Below, piece after piece: positions 9,932 to 22,572 of a stretch of DNA of 64,000 bases. Position numbers and translations under genes: made by a program. How positions within the stretch are numbered: position 1 is the stretch's first letter; every line of letters begins with the position of its first letter. The notes beneath the pieces are model-generated. The model ran no database searches and was not told where the DNA came from. It saw only the letters and a program-made list of their open reading frames with translations. The DNA comes from Chloromonas sp. AAM2 (taxonomy: Eukaryota > Chlorophyta > Chlorophyceae > Chlamydomonadales > Chlamydomonadaceae). The DNA lies in NCBI GenBank assembly GCA_004335635.1, contig QAXH01002209.1:1-64000 (forward strand), in the 5' to 3' direction.

Positions 9932-12588
9932 ATGCGTCGAGCCATGGCACGCGGATGTGCGTGGCACCTGTCTTCCAGCGCTGCCATCAGCCCATGCGGG
10001 GCACCCTCACATGCGGTGGTGATTGCGCCAGGGCGGTGCAGATCAGCAGGCAGCCGTGGCTTCTTCAACATGGGCAAGGGCTTTGGTTTGACGTTCGGCA
10101 AGAAGGAGGCATCCCTGTAAGTCTGCTGGCACAGGTCACTGGGTCACTGCACCTGCAGTGCAACACATCACTGTCATGGATTCTTCCCAACCTTCAAACA
10201 TTCCCTCTCTCCATCACATAAGTCACATAACCCACATGGTTTCAAAGCAATGTCACACATAGTGAATATGTGAACGGCTCCACCACTCGGCTTTATCCCA
10301 ACATTGGCCACCCTTGCTTACAGACTCTTGTTGTTCCTGTTTGCTTACAGGTCAGGCAATCGAGTGCTTCTCAAGCCTCGCAAGATAACGCCCATGCTGC
10401 CAGTGCCCGACAGTATACAACGGCCGCCGTATGCCAAGTCAGGGGAGTTTCCGCCCTGGTGCAGCAGCCCTCAGATTCATGATGAACAGGTATGGCTCAT
10501 GCTCATGGTTCACGATGCCTGGCATGCCTTGCCCGGCAGAAGATGACAGGGACGCACGTGACCAGCACAGGGGTGGGATTAGGGAGCCATGCCCAGGCCG
10601 GCAGAGAGGACATGGTGTGCATATCAAGACGAGTTGGGCGGGACAGGGTTGGCGTGGACAGCATGTGTCACTTCACAGCATGCGGTGCTGATCAGGCTGG
10701 CGCTCTGCGCCACATGCCATGGAGTGCTGATCAGATTGGCATCCCCCTCACTGGCTGTGCAACGCGTATATCACTCTGTTACTTGAGACGCATTCAACGG
10801 CAATGTACACGAGCAGCCTTGAGGTACTACGATATGCGCTTCCCTGTTCTGCTTGCAGCAAGTCACGAAGATGCGAGCAGCAGGGAAGCTGGCAGCCCAA
10901 GTGCTAGAACACGCTTGCAGCCTGGCAAAGGCCGGGGTCACCACAGACGAAATCGACCGGGCAGTGCACGCAATGGCAATCGCCAACAACGCCTATCCAT
11001 CACCGCTCAACTACGGCAAGTTCCCCAAGAGTGTGTGCACAAGCGTCAACGAGTGCGTGTGCCATGGCATCCCCGATGATCGGCCGCTTGAGAAAGGCGA
11101 CATTGTTAACATCGATGTGACGGTGTTTTTGGACGGGCATCACGGAGACACTTCACGGATGGTGTACATAGGTGGGTTCCTCCTGGTAGCCGTCTGAACG
11201 CATCCAGGAGGCTGCATTGCCTGCAGAAGCTGGGAACTCCTACGTAGTGAGGTACACGATCGGTATAGGTGCATAGAGGGGGGACCTGCTGACCGCACCC
11301 TTCAGCGGATGTATGTGATGGCAATGGCGACAATCGGAGGAATCGCGCCCCAGCCGTCTGATGAAATGCACCGCGCCTTGCGATGGCTTTGTGGCATGGT
11401 GGGCCGCCTGAATATGGGTACAAAGCTAGTCCGTCGGTTGGGCTTCGGCAGATGCACACAGAGATGCCCTGTCACGTGCTGGGTGGGTTGACAGAATGCA
11501 GAAGCAGGCCGACAGTCCGACGAACACAGCGTTGACGGTCAAAGCTAGAGAGCCGGACAAGGTACAGCAAGTGGTCTACGCTAATGCTACATACTGGTTG
11601 TGTTACTGGCCTGTGCACATCTGGTATTGCAGGTGACGTTTCTCCGTCCGCCCGTCAGTTGTGTGAGGTCACACGCAAGGCGCTGGATGAAGCCATCAAG
11701 ATCTGTGGGCCTGGGGTGCCCTACAACAAAATTGGAAAGGTGATTCTGCGGTAGAGGCAGGCAGTCAGCCAGGCAGGACTGGGCAATCGCAGCCATCTGA
11801 TGCCAGATAGACTGAGAACGCGTCACATGAGGTAGCAAGCCGCCAGTTGTGCGGCAGATAGCAGTCGATCGTCCATCCAATCTGGCAGAACAGACTAGCC
11901 TCTGCGTTTGGAATGGCTTTGGCATGTTAGCAGTTGTCATGTCCGAATGTCTGAACGTGATTGTTTGTTACGCAGGTGATCAATGAGATCGCAGACGGCT
12001 ACAAGTACGGCATTGTGCGGGACTTTGTGGGCCATGGCGTGGGGCGGTCGTTCCACTCAGACCCCCACATCCTGCACGTTCGCAATAACGACAAACGACC
12101 CATGAAGCTCTGGCAGACGTTCACCATTGAACCCATGTTTGTGGAGGTGGGTGGCCGGTGCAGTTTTGGCTCGTGTTGCATATGTGCCTTTCTATGGTTG
12201 CTGCAGTAGTTTGAAATGCCCGATGGATGGTGGGCCTGACTTGCAGTCATTTTTCAAGTGAACCTGCGCGTCAGTGCAGTGGTGGGTAAGTGGGATGGAC
12301 AACAGCCACTTCGAACCACATTTCATGTCATCATCATTCCCTTCTCCAGGTGTCTCATGAACATGGCTGCATGCAGAGAGAGGCTCGCTGTTCATGTGCA
12401 GTCCGTGCTTTGTGCGGAAGCTGACTGTCGGGTTTGCCGTGATTGGTAAACGATCGCAGGGCAGCACCAAGGTCAAGGTGTGGAAGGATGACTGGACTGC
12501 GGTGACAGTTGATGGTGGGCTGGCAGCCCAGTACGAGCACACACTGCTCATCACACCTGATGGCTGTGAGATCTTGACCAAGTTGTAA
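9932..12588 (+). CDS. Type I methionine aminopeptidase, organelle-targeted
   Basis: Removes the initiator Met from nascent proteins. Six exons: 9932-10116, 10351-10489, 10859-11171, 11633-11739, 11976-12146, 12460-12588; all phases agree; 347 residues. All M24A metal and catalytic residues are present: His in CHGIPDDRPL, Asp in IVNIDVTVF, Asp in GHHGDTSRM, His in VGHGVGRSFHSDP, Glu in FTIEPMF and Glu in AAQYEHT. The first ~60 residues (MRRAMARGCAWHLSSSAAIS...) are rich in Arg, Ala and Ser without acidic residues, typical of a chloroplast or mitochondrial presequence, and replace the zinc-finger N-terminus of cytosolic MAP1. An alternative start is the ATG at 9944. Family and activity secure; plastid versus mitochondrion unresolved. 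Confidence 0.93.
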
Positions 12589-12670
12589 GCCGGCATGACG
12601 CCGCGCCTTCAGGACCTATGTACAGGCAGCCATACAGTACATAAGACTACAGTATGCGTGCTATGCTGTA

Positions 12671-12675
12671 TGTAA
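12671..12675 (+). terminator. TGTAA poly(A) signal after methionine aminopeptidase
   Basis: TGTAA lies 83 bases after the stop codon, a normal 3' UTR distance for chlorophyte genes. Another TGTAA overlaps the stop itself at 12584-12588. Confidence 0.45.
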
Positions 12676-13120
12676 TTCAGGCCAAGTTGGGCCGTGAGCA
12701 GGCCGAAGTTTTCCAAGGACTACGCTGGCCAGCCTTTTTGGCCAAAAGACCTGTTGCATCGTGTGTGACGTCTGGGTTGTCCAGTCAGTCTGCATTGTTT
12801 TGCATCTGAACTGCTAAATGCTTGTGTACTAGAATGTTCACCAGCGGGTGCTTGCATGGTCATTCATGCATGACAGCCACTGGTGCCGTTATGCCACAGG
12901 ATGATGACGTCGACAATGGTTGCATCCTTTGGGCATGCGCACAGCCCGAATGCATTGGTATCCTGGGCAGTCTCCAGGTTTTAGAGACAAAGCGAGGCAA
13001 GGTCTGAAGAGAACTGAGAGCATCATGATGTTTGCTACGAGCCATCAAGCAAGCAATCCTACAGGAGCCTGGTCGTGTTCTTATCATGGGGTGCAATTCC
13101 CCTTGCAGTAAAACGCTATA

Positions 13121-13166
13121 GGATGATCATGACTGGGACGATCGGAAATAGGGCATGTCACTGTAC
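13121..13166 (+). repeat. Copy of the GGAAATAGGGCATGTCACTGT repeat
   Basis: The segment GGATGATC...GACTGGGACGATCGGAAATAGGGCATGTCACTGT recurs almost unchanged at 51571-51617, and its second half recurs at 29725-29752. Confidence 0.8.
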
Positions 13167-13816
13167 TGAGGTGCAGTTCAACAGACGTCTTGTACAACCA
13201 GGGCCTTGACTCATTATCCATACCAAAATTCGCTGCCCTGCCCATGCTCGCTGGCAAACTCTTCGACAGTTCACACCCCTCCACATGTAGACAAGATGTT
13301 TTTTCGTGCTGTGTATGTTGAAGATATGGTGGCCTGGTCTATCCTTCAGCTATGTGTCAGGTGCTGACCGCCTCTTATTTTTACAGATTGAATAAAATAT
13401 CAGTGGCAATCTTCAGTACGTCTTGCACAGCTGTACGTGCATTTTGACAAATAAGTAGCTATGTGCTCGCTGTAGCCATGTGGGGCAACCATGCACAGGG
13501 GTAGAACAGAAGATGGGCCATGCCATGTCGCACATCACGGGCGTGTGAATGCATGCTTCCCAAACCTCGACAGTGCTAGCACAACGCTAACCGCAACAGT
13601 TGGTTCAACGTGAAAGCACAGACACTGCAACAAAGTCTAATCCCTAGAACAGCACAGGCAAACAGCTGGCTCAAACCATCAGCAAAGTGGGCGTACTGCA
13701 GTCCATTATCGTGCTGCAGACTGGGCTCTGCCTAGGCTTTCAGCTGCCACACACGTTAAACAATCAGGGTTAGCAATAACCGGAGCGTGAGCCCCAATAC
13801 TCGCCTTGACACCACC

Positions 13817-13857
13817 AAAAAAAGAAGTTTGCCAGTTCCAGGACAGTTTGTGTGAAT
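13817..13857 (+). repeat. Copy of the GTTTGCCAGTTCTGGGACA dispersed repeat
   Basis: Reads poly(A), GAAGTTTGCCAGTTCCAGGACA, then GTTTGTGTG. One or two substitutions separate it from the copies at 39715, 51669 and 56677. Confidence 0.8.
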
Positions 13858-14534
13858 AGGTCTGTGGTACCGCCAGGAACTGTTTTTTTGAATGGATGTG
13901 CAAGCAATCCGAGGCGCAACATACGTGATTGCGTGTAGGTTGATCTCACCTGAGGCCCGTTCTGCGATGGGCCATAAGCATGTGTCAATCGAATGCAGTG
14001 TCAAACGTGCCAAAGCAGAGCTGCCGCCTAGCTGGCAGTTTACCGTTCATACCACACCCTAGAAACGCTTCCATAATAAGCACTGCACCGCACTCTGATA
14101 CCCCCCAGTACCTGCATCATGACAAGATTGTCATGCACTGCACCCCCATGCATGATAGGCACGACTGTGAAGCTCTGCCTCGGGCCCCCATGTGCTACTT
14201 CAGATAGGTTACCTGCTCAAACCGCATGTCTATAGATGCATCTGGACAGCTGGCACCTGTGCAGAGCATCGGACACGGTCACACGCAGCATGCAGTAGCC
14301 GCCAAGGCTACTCCCTGCTGCATTGAGGCCTGTGTGAGGACTGCTGGTATGGTGGAGAGGTGGCACCAGTGTGGCTGTCAGGGCTCTGTCAACTGTTTGG
14401 TCCGGCTGGTGCTTGCCATGCCCATAATCAGCCAAAAGTACCATTCAGCAGTGCATGCACACACTCGTCTGATGCAGAGCAGTGCTGGGCTAGTGCTGCA
14501 TGGTATCTGGCACGGTGGCCAGGTGTGTGGCCAA

Positions 14535-16911
14535 TCAGCCAAAGAAGGGCACTTCAAAGCCCATGCCCGCTAATCCGATAAGCACGCCCACTATGATGGC
14601 TATGGCTGAAGCTACAGTGCTCAGGTGTGCTTGAAGCCACGGCCGCTCCTTGGTCAATGCAGCGCTGGTGGTGCCTGCAAAGGGGCATATCCATGAGAAG
14701 CAAAGACAACTTGGTTAGACGTGCAATCAAGGTCATGCAACAAGGCTGTGTCAAAAGTAGATGGTGAGACACCATATGTAGTTAAGGCACAGCTAGGAAG
14801 GTTGAACCCAGGGCAGCTGCTCAACACATTGGCATTGCGTTGATGCACATGAACGCAGCCTGATAACAATGGTAGACACTATTCAAACTACCCCTGCTCT
14901 GCACACATGCACACATGCACAGCAGCCTCTGGCCTCTGCCTCACCAATCAGCAGTGTGTATCCTCCCATAGCCATGACTGTGCCAAAAACGAACATGGTG
15001 CAGTAGGCGACGGCTGCGGCCTTGGTGGGCAGCGCCAGAGCAGGCACCACCACAAACAGGGCGTCTGGCTGCAGCCCGTACACAATCCCAGTGGCGTAGG
15101 TCGCAAAGGATGCCTTAACTCCTGATCGCAGTGAGCTCGTACTGCCACCGCCTGCAATGCACAACGCACAGAGCGCAATTGATCCACGTATCAACGCCAT
15201 TAAGGTGACAGTAAAACACAAAGAAAAGCGGCGAGACAACAAACCTTCTTGATTCGCATGGCACTGAGCAACCCTGGGTGTGTCAGCTACGCCAAGCACA
15301 CAGGGCATGGCATGAGGGCGAACTGTGCCATGTCTAACCAAGGTGCATGCTCAATGGTCCACAGCGCCAATCTGAACCATAGCTGGTGCATGGTGCCCAC
15401 ATCACACTGCTGAAGATTCCGTCTGCCTGTGCCCATGCCTGCCCATAGACCCAATTGCGTCCACAACCATCTAGTTAGCATAGGACCGACTGCAACTGCT
15501 GGTGCCAGCTCATGGATCCACACTACACTGCTCAGCATTTTACTTTCACTTGCAACCGCAACAACAACTCAAACCGAGAGGAAAACCTGCTGTTATTGTT
15601 ACCAGCCCCAGACCCAACATTCCACAGCGCTCACCTGCCAATGCCATCTTGATGACCTCCTGTTCATCCTCTACATGCTCAGCCGCCTCGTCAGGCTTCT
15701 CAAAATAGGACTCATAGATGCCCATCACACCGATGGCAATGAGAGTGGCGGCCACCACAAGTCCACTCCATTTCTCCAAAGCCGGCAGGAAGTCATGGAA
15801 ACGGTCCTGTGAGCCAAGGACAAGGGAACCACGTGCCAAAATTCGATCTCTACCCCAAATATTACTAACGAAAGGATGCACTCACGTGGTCTTGTTGCAG
15901 TGGCCTAGAAGGTGCCGGTTGTGAGTTGTAGGCTGGCATGTAAGCACCGTTGCTGTCTAGGACGCTGTGTCCATGCGTGGCTGATCACTGTGTTTACCTT
16001 GAGTAGCACCATGATCAGGCCCAAGATCAACTGGCCTGTGGAGTGGCCGAAGCCCCAGAGCGCGCCCAGTGCAGAAGCGGCTACGCGGTTGCGACCAATG
16101 GTCAAAGGTGTCAAGGCCTGTGGGCAAGGCGTACATGGTTGTGGGATCAGCCATGCAACCATTGAATGTGGTGTACACATCCATGGAGTAGAACAGCCCG
16201 CAGAGTGGCGCACTAATCAATGCTGATGGGTCCAAGCTTGCTGCGAAAAGGCTGTGCTTACCGCAAGATGATCTGGCCCGCATAATGTGTGCAAGACACC
16301 CGCTGCAAGGCCAGTCCAGGCACTCTTCACAGCTGTTTGGGCACCTGCGAGTGTTGCATGAAGTTATTGATAACAATGACAAGAAATGTTCCATGCACAG
16401 AGCTGGTGGCAGTGTATGCGAGTCAGGCATGGCATGCATGCAAGGATTGCCAACCATCTGAGCACGTACCAGCGCCCGATGTTTCAGTAGCCATGAGCGT
16501 CATGCTCGCAATAGGCAGCGTGCTGCCTGCTCCAGATGACAGGTAACCCCAGATGGCGCAGGCGGCCATGCATATGAAGGCGTTCCGACATCTCTGCAGT
16601 ACCCCAAGAATGTCGGAAACTCCACGTCCTTCACTTTCTGTCGGCTGTATGTTATCTATCAACGCTGACGAGCATCGGCATGTCTGCAAATGGCCACTTG
16701 CGAAGGACTGCCGCCGCACGTGCGGGTGGCTTTGCGCTGGCCCTAGAAGAAAGGCGCCTTGACGACGTAGGCCTCGACTGCACTGTGTTGGAGTGAAGAT
16801 GGGCGCTTGGCATGGCTGCACGCGTATTGCATCAGCGCTCCTGGCCCCGGGCCTGATGGCTTGATGAGTGGATGTCGGCTGCAGGGCTGCCATCACATCC
16901 AAGCCACCCAA
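14535..16911 (-). CDS. Plastid nickel-transport family (NicO/UreH-like) membrane protein
   Basis: Exons 16911-16470, 16344-16262, 16117-15998, 15806-15635, 15151-14945 and 14674-14535 encode 387 residues with consistent phases. The core matches the plant 'high-affinity nickel-transport family protein' group: LHTLCGPDHLA (metal-site His and Asp-His), LTPLTIGRNRVAASALGALW, GFGHSTGQLILGL, a second half with ATGIVYGLQPDALFVVVPAL, and a final membrane span IAIIVGVLIGLAGMGF. The two halves each hold hydrophobic helices, and exon 4 encodes an acidic cytosolic or stromal loop (EKPDEAAEHVEDEQEV). The first ~100 residues are Ser/Arg/Gln-rich with few acids, consistent with a chloroplast transit peptide. 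Nickel specificity is inferred from the family name, not shown. The start may be the ATG at 16911 or a second one 18 bases downstream. No poly(A) signal was located. Confidence 0.88.
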
Positions 16912-17253
16912 ATAGACTGTGGTATTTGATGTGAGCGATGATCTCAGGACCGATGGCCGACTTGGCGCCAGAAAGCCGATGACGTTACGCTGGACAAGTA
17001 TGTGACCTCACACGTCAGCTGGAAAGGCCTGAGACGGTATGCCTGGGGTGAAGAGCTGTGTGACTTTGTGACTTAAGGAGGCACCAGGGAGATCAGACAG
17101 ACTTTCTTATCTCGCTTACAAGGAGGGAGTGCACACCCGGAAGCACGTCCAACGCAAACATCACCTGATTGCGCGAATTGCAAAAATTTCTAAAGCCTGA
17201 TGGTTTGTGGCTTGTGTGCGCATTGAAAAAAAATGCTGTGTGTTGACTTACAC

Positions 17254-17486
17254 CTGTCCGGTCTGCGCTCTGGCTTCCTGTGCTGACTGAGAATTTTATC
17301 TATTCATTGGGAGGTGTAGCTGCAGGAACTGCTCGTCATCCACTGCTCGTCATCCAAAGAAAAGGTGTTTGCCAGTTCTGGGACAATCCTTGTATGAGGG
17401 CTGAATACAGTGTGTAAAGCGGTGGCGTTTGAACCTCTGATTTTGTGCTTGTGCTCCTGCAGGAGTTCGACAAATGCTTTGATCAG
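17254..17486 (+). pseudogene. Duplicated fragment of the CHCH gene (intron 1 and start of exon 2)
   Basis: This stretch aligns with 6428-6656. Shared landmarks in order are CTGTCCGGTCTGC, GGGAGGTGTAGC, CATCCAAAGAAAAGGTGTTT, GAGGGCTGAATACAGTGTGT, TTGTGCTCCTGCAG and the exon-2 start GAGTTYGACAMATGCTTTGA. The coding part would read EFDKCFD before similarity stops, and exons 1 and 3 are absent. It is therefore a partial genomic duplicate, not a retrocopy, because intron sequence is included. The copy has a 20-bp internal duplication of CCACTGCTCGTCAT. Confidence 0.85.
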
Positions 17487-18438
17487 TACTGCTCTGGCTT
17501 ACAAAGCCCACTTATGACTGGCCTTGGATGGACTACCATGCAGTTTGTCGAACTTAAGCTCCTAATTGAAACATGGTTGGTGGGACAGGAGAAGGACACA
17601 GAATAGTTACCCTGGGCTCCTGTTGTTTATGTTGCAGGCGCTGGTGAATGAAATAACTCCATGCCTCCATGCCTTGCAACCCCCACAATCACAACTCGAG
17701 CCTTCGTATGCTTACCAACACGACCTGGTCACGCTGTTGTGTTCAAGCCAAAATGCAGGTCACGCTATCTTTGGCGCACTACGTCACCTCGAGTAGACCA
17801 CTGCAGCTTCAAACTGGAAAGCACCCAAAAGGTGGCAGTGTAGTCCGCGATTTGCCACCTCATCTTCAGCCGATCAGCAACAGGTCAACAAACTGGTTGA
17901 ATTTGCTCTGATTGACCTGATGGCATGCGCTGTTGCCCACGATTTCTTTTGCCCAGTTGAGAGTGGGTACCTGAGTGCATGCGCTTGGGAGGCAGAACTG
18001 CACTGTATAGGACCATATCGATAACACACACTGTTACTGTTACTGTTTACTGAGCACAGCGATCAGAGGTGCACATAACCTGGTAGCAGTCGCATGTGTC
18101 CAGCGCACGTGTCTGCGTGTCCAATACTGATTACAGGCTTACAACCCACTGTTCTCTCCAGCTATAAATAGGGAGTGCATACTTTCTCCTTTCCTTCCTC
18201 ACTGGCCACAAACACGTGGCTTGCAGAGCAGTACTGCAATCAAACCAACTTTCAACAGCAACGTACAACAGAAAGTGCTGCTGCGCATGAAGCTGATTCA
18301 AGTTGACTGCCAACATGCATCCACCTGATTGCCCCCGGGATGGTGCTAAAGCGCGAGTCCAGGCATTGCTCGTCCGGTAGAAACCCACACTGCAATGACT
18401 GTTTGGGTGTCAGCACTTCTCATGCTACCTGCTCAAAG

Positions 18439-18927
18439 TGTCATCTGCTCAAAGTGTCAGCAACGTGCAGTAGACCAACACCAAGCACGAGCCGTCAGCA
18501 GGGCCTGCGACGTTTGATCCCTGGCCTATAGTCAAAATAACCATTGTCGCTGCATCAACCAAGGTCATCCAACTATACATGGTGTCCGCCCCAGAGACAG
18601 GCATGAAAATGATTACAACAAATAAGGCCTTAAAATCTGCTATAAAGATCAATGGCACACATGAGACGGCAGTGCAACCATATGACCAGACCAACCATAC
18701 GACTGTTAGGTTGCACATTGAGAGTTGTGTGGTGTTCCCACCAATGCACAAGAAATCTACTCAGCCCACAGCAGCATTTCAATCGTTGGACAAGCCTCTC
18801 TTGAAATGTGCTGCCCAGTACGGCCACTCAGCTCTCCAAACCAGTCTGTTCATCGGCAACCACACATTCTCTCACCAAGTGCATAGTCGCCATCATAAAA
18901 TTAGAATGTGCAGCAGGGTGACCTGCC
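18439..18927 (+). repeat. Interspersed repeat, long copy
   Basis: Both ends match 29761-29951: TGTCATCTGCTCAAAGTGTC at the left and TTAGAATGTGCAGCAGGGTG at the right. This copy carries about 297 extra bases (roughly 18480-18776) that the other lacks. The extra part contains a hydrophobic minus-strand frame that I do not recognise. It may be an insertion here or a deletion in the other copy. Confidence 0.8.
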
Positions 18928-19349
18928 TTGCCAGCCTGCACTAAATCTCAAGGGAGTCTTCCCTACAGAGCCCCTACTAGCCCTAAAGGCATGGAGGGAA
19001 GGAGGAAATCTGAAAGCAGAAAAAGGAACGCATGGCAGAGGTGCGCGAGGATACATGACATGGACGATCTGGAACGCACATGCTTACTTCAGAGCTTCCA
19101 ACCCTCATGGAAGCATGTGTTGTGATGCAGGGACGTTTTCCGCAAGTGTAAAACCACACAAAAGTAGCTTGTGCCGTCCGGCCAGGACTACTTGTAAGTA
19201 CACTTGAACCCTGCATGTTTAGTTTGCGGCCAGCTCACAATGGGCTAGCATGTGCGGACCGCCTTGTGCAAACATGCAGATTGCCCGCAACCCAGCACAT
19301 GCGCCGGCCGGCTGCGGATCTAACTGTCTGCTGTGTGTCCAAGCCGCAC

Positions 19350-22300
19350 TCAGTTTAGCGACACCTGCCTTCCTTGAATCCAGCCAAAGCTTGACTCGCG
19401 CGTTTTGCCGCGTTTGCGGTCTCGCAGGCGCCGCTCGGCCTGAATGTTGGCCAGGCGGCGAATGCGGGATGCGTGTGCGCACAGGTACTCCTGTGCAGCA
19501 GCTGCCTCGCCGGACAAGCCGGAGAACTCGGCCACTCGCCAGCGTGCCACCTGCACAGCCACAGGACGATCCTTATGTGAACAAGCATGAGACCTTCCCA
19601 TGGCGGTGCCATTTCAAAGCCAAACACGTTACTCCTTCGTCCCATACACCGTCATAGTGTGGGAAATCCTTGTGGTCACGAACATTGCCAGTCCATTACT
19701 GGAATCACCCACCTTGTGGTCACAGCCTCAGCATACAAATACTTGTGCCACAGCCCCACAAAGCCTCAGCATGGCCCCATACCACGTGTCACCTTCTGCA
19801 CCTGGTGCTTCCATGCTGGGCTTGGCACGTACCAGATGCTCTACAATGTTTGCGTAGTCAGTGGTGGTGTAGACGCCAATGTTGTCGGCCACCGTGGCGT
19901 AGTCCACAAACAGGTTTGCCCCGCTGTTGTTCTGTGTGTGCACCCCGTCGTCCAAGAAGTGGGCGGGCATCACAATCCCTTTCTTCATCATGTCCGCAAA
20001 TGCAAGTAAAGCACCCTCAGGGTCCCTGTGAACAGCAGAGGTCAATGTTGTTAACAGAACACACAAACCACTAAAGGGTCAGCAGCAGAAGCTCACGCAA
20101 ATTTCAGCTCAAAAGCAAGGTGACAAGGCTACGGTCGTATGAATGGCCAGGACCAGGTGCTGATGAGAACCCTGTCCTGCTTCTCAAGTTGCTGGCCGTT
20201 GAAAAAGGTGACACACCTGCCTGGGTCCACAGCAGGAATGATTGCAAATCTCATCCATCTTAACAGGGCTGGTTACAGACCTTGTCAACCCACAACCTGC
20301 CTGCTCTGAGTTGTGCTGGCCAGGTCGGCAATCTAAGCAGACTTCAGCACAGCCCTGACCACACATGTGGCCTGCTGTATGCACGTCAAGACATGCATGC
20401 CCGCACGCCCACCCCTGCCCCACCTTGCGAATAGCTGATCGACAATGTTTGTATACGCTGCCTCATGCCGTGACTCATCCGCTGCAATGACGCCACAAAT
20501 CTTTGTCAGCAGTGAGTCGCCGTAGTAAGCTGCTAGACGGGCTGTGTTGCCATGGCTTATCTTTGTGGCTCGCTCCTGAAAATCAAAAACAATTCCAAAC
20601 AAGATCGGTTAGAACCCCAGCCTAGCTTACTGCAGCGACAGTGTTGACACGAGCAGCTTACAACCCATAAACTTCAGAACCAGCTGTGCGCAATTTGGTA
20701 TACACGTCATGTTGTCAGGCCATCCCAGGGAAGCCACACTCTGCTTCTGGGCATCAGACAACCGTGCAAATGCAGCCCACCCACCATGCTGGTCCATACT
20801 CTAGATGTACCAGGCGTCACCCAATTGCCAATCCCCTGCTACTTGCCCCTTGGACGGCTGCCCGAGCCCACCCCAGCAGCCATTATGGAACACTGGAGAC
20901 CCCTTGAAATTGGTGCTACAGGTAGGACCCTAGCCCACCCCAGCTGCAAGAAAAAGGCAACTGTCACAGGGCCTCCTGCTCCATCACACACCTGGAAGGA
21001 TGTGTATATGAAGCACAAGTACGGATTGTTCTCCAGCTTTGGGTCCAGCCCGCTGCCTATGAGTCGCTGAATGGTTGTCTCAATCGACCGCATATCCACC
21101 CTGCCCGGCAATGAAAGGTTGGCAAGAAAGCAAGTTTAGTGCACAAGGAAATGCCAGGCTACTATCTGCCAGGTTGTGGAGGGCCAAATGCAGGAGTTCA
21201 ATTCGTTCTAGTTGGTGAGCTGTGGCTCTGCGGACGCCACGTGGTGTGATGATACTTTGCCTCGTGAATGCAGGGACCAGAAATCAGGGCCAATTCAAGG
21301 ACATGGCCATTTCACACAGGTGTGTTTGAAAGGTTAAGTTCAACTGACGCTGTCATCAACACCACAACCAGAGCCCTGCCTCGTCCCTGCAATGCGGTCT
21401 TTTCTTGCCCTGATTGGCAGCCCAGCATGCGCCACTGGCATGCTCAAGCAAGACCCAGCTGCACTGTGCGTCTCTGTCCAGTGCTGATGACGCCACCAAT
21501 GCCTTCCGCCCATCATGCATTTCAAGCATCTGCCGGCCCATCTGCTCATCCCTGCTCACATTAACTGCTCATCCCAACTTTTGCTTGCCATGTGTCAGCA
21601 CCCACCGGCCACTAAGGTACAGGTATTTATTCAACAAATCCCCATGCCGGTTTTCTTCAGCCGTCCAGTGCCGAGTCCATTGCGCCCAAGGTTGATCTTC
21701 AGCCCCTGTTTCATCCTGCAGCCAGTAGATTGCAGGCACCGTGGCTGGTTGAAACAGCTGGAACACGCAAGCACACTGATGCAAAGCATGTTGTTGGTAG
21801 TCCTGATTTCATGCACGCACAGCGCGATCAGTTACTCAGAAATGGCTCGCCACTTTTGTCACACATCGCCTCATGTGTGCTGTTGCGGCATTTTGTTCCT
21901 GCTCACCTTGGTACCGTCCAAGGTGTTGAGCATGTTCATGTAGGAAGGCAGAGCTTCTTCTGTGACCATGTCCCCAACCAACACGACCATGTAGTCAAAT
22001 GGTAGCTGAGATGACGCTGTCCTGAGAGCAGTGACCTGATCATAAAAATCTGGAGAGGCTGAGTCTGGAACATAATCTGACGGTTGCCAGCTCTTTTCAA
22101 CTGGTTTGAGGTATCGAAGCAAATCGTTTTTGGCCCAGCTAGTCAGACTGCTAACCACATCCATGCCTCTGGTATGCAAGCTGTGCACACGCTGTCCATT
22201 GGGAAGTATGAGTGGCGCCTCATGAGGCTTGAAACTCTGTAGAGCAGCTGGTGGTGTGGCTGTCTGAAAACTGTGCGCAGGCTGCTGCATCGTTGCTGCC

Positions 22301-22572
22301 GCAGCTGCTGGAACCAGCAGACCGCCACGCTGGCGGTAAGACCCGGGCGCAGCTGGATGAAACGTTGATGGCTGTGCTGGGGCTGGAACGATGGACTGGC
22401 GGGGTGGAGGCAGCAGCAATCCACTGTTTGCTGGCGTAGGGGTGGGCGTTATCGGTGCAAGCACGGGCCGGGGCTCAGAATTGTTAGTGCTGGCGACCCT
22501 GCTTGGCGCTTTGGCTGGCTGAGCACTGCCTATCTGACCGAGCAGCCGTTGCGGCACCGGACCTCGCAGCAT
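19350..22572 (-). CDS. FAB2: Stearoyl-ACP delta-9 desaturase (plastid)
   Basis: Soluble di-iron desaturase making oleoyl-ACP in the chloroplast stroma using ferredoxin. Exons 22572-21907, 21715-21606, 21100-20992, 20575-20424, 20025-19833 and 19550-19350 give 476 residues in one frame. Di-iron ligand motifs are present: [18 protein letters not shown] and [11 protein letters not shown], plus [20 protein letters not shown] and [15 protein letters not shown]. The C-terminus reads [10 protein letters not shown]...GWIQGRQV, as in algal FAB2. Two oddities stand out. The N-terminus before the conserved core is about 120 residues and strongly Pro/Ala/Gln-rich, longer than a usual transit peptide. A short insertion (HTQNNSGA) lies in the loop that normally reads DGRDDNLFDH. 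Family, activity and location secure; regiospecificity assumed from family. Confidence 0.93.

Larger units (their letters stand above)
12589..14534. other. Convergent intergenic region with two dispersed-repeat copies
   Basis: Nearly 2 kb between the converging aminopeptidase and nickel-transporter genes. It holds a copy of the GGGACGATYGGAAATAGGGC repeat at 13121-13166 and a copy of the GTTTGCCAGTTCTGGGACA repeat at 13817-13857, the latter preceded by an A-rich run. No exon-like segment with a recognisable domain was found. Confidence 0.5.
16912..19349. other. Repeat-rich intergenic region
   Basis: About 2.4 kb without a recognisable intact gene. It contains a duplicated fragment of the CHCH gene (17254-17486), a dispersed-repeat core (17355-17395), and a 489-bp element (18439-18927) that recurs in shortened form inside the FAD monooxygenase gene. 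The rest shows nothing I can name. Confidence 0.5.

Noticed and set aside
18449..18751. Hydrophobic 100-codon minus-strand frame (FKALFVVIIFMP)
   Set aside because: It lies mostly inside the long version of an interspersed repeat, has no recognisable family and no exon partners.
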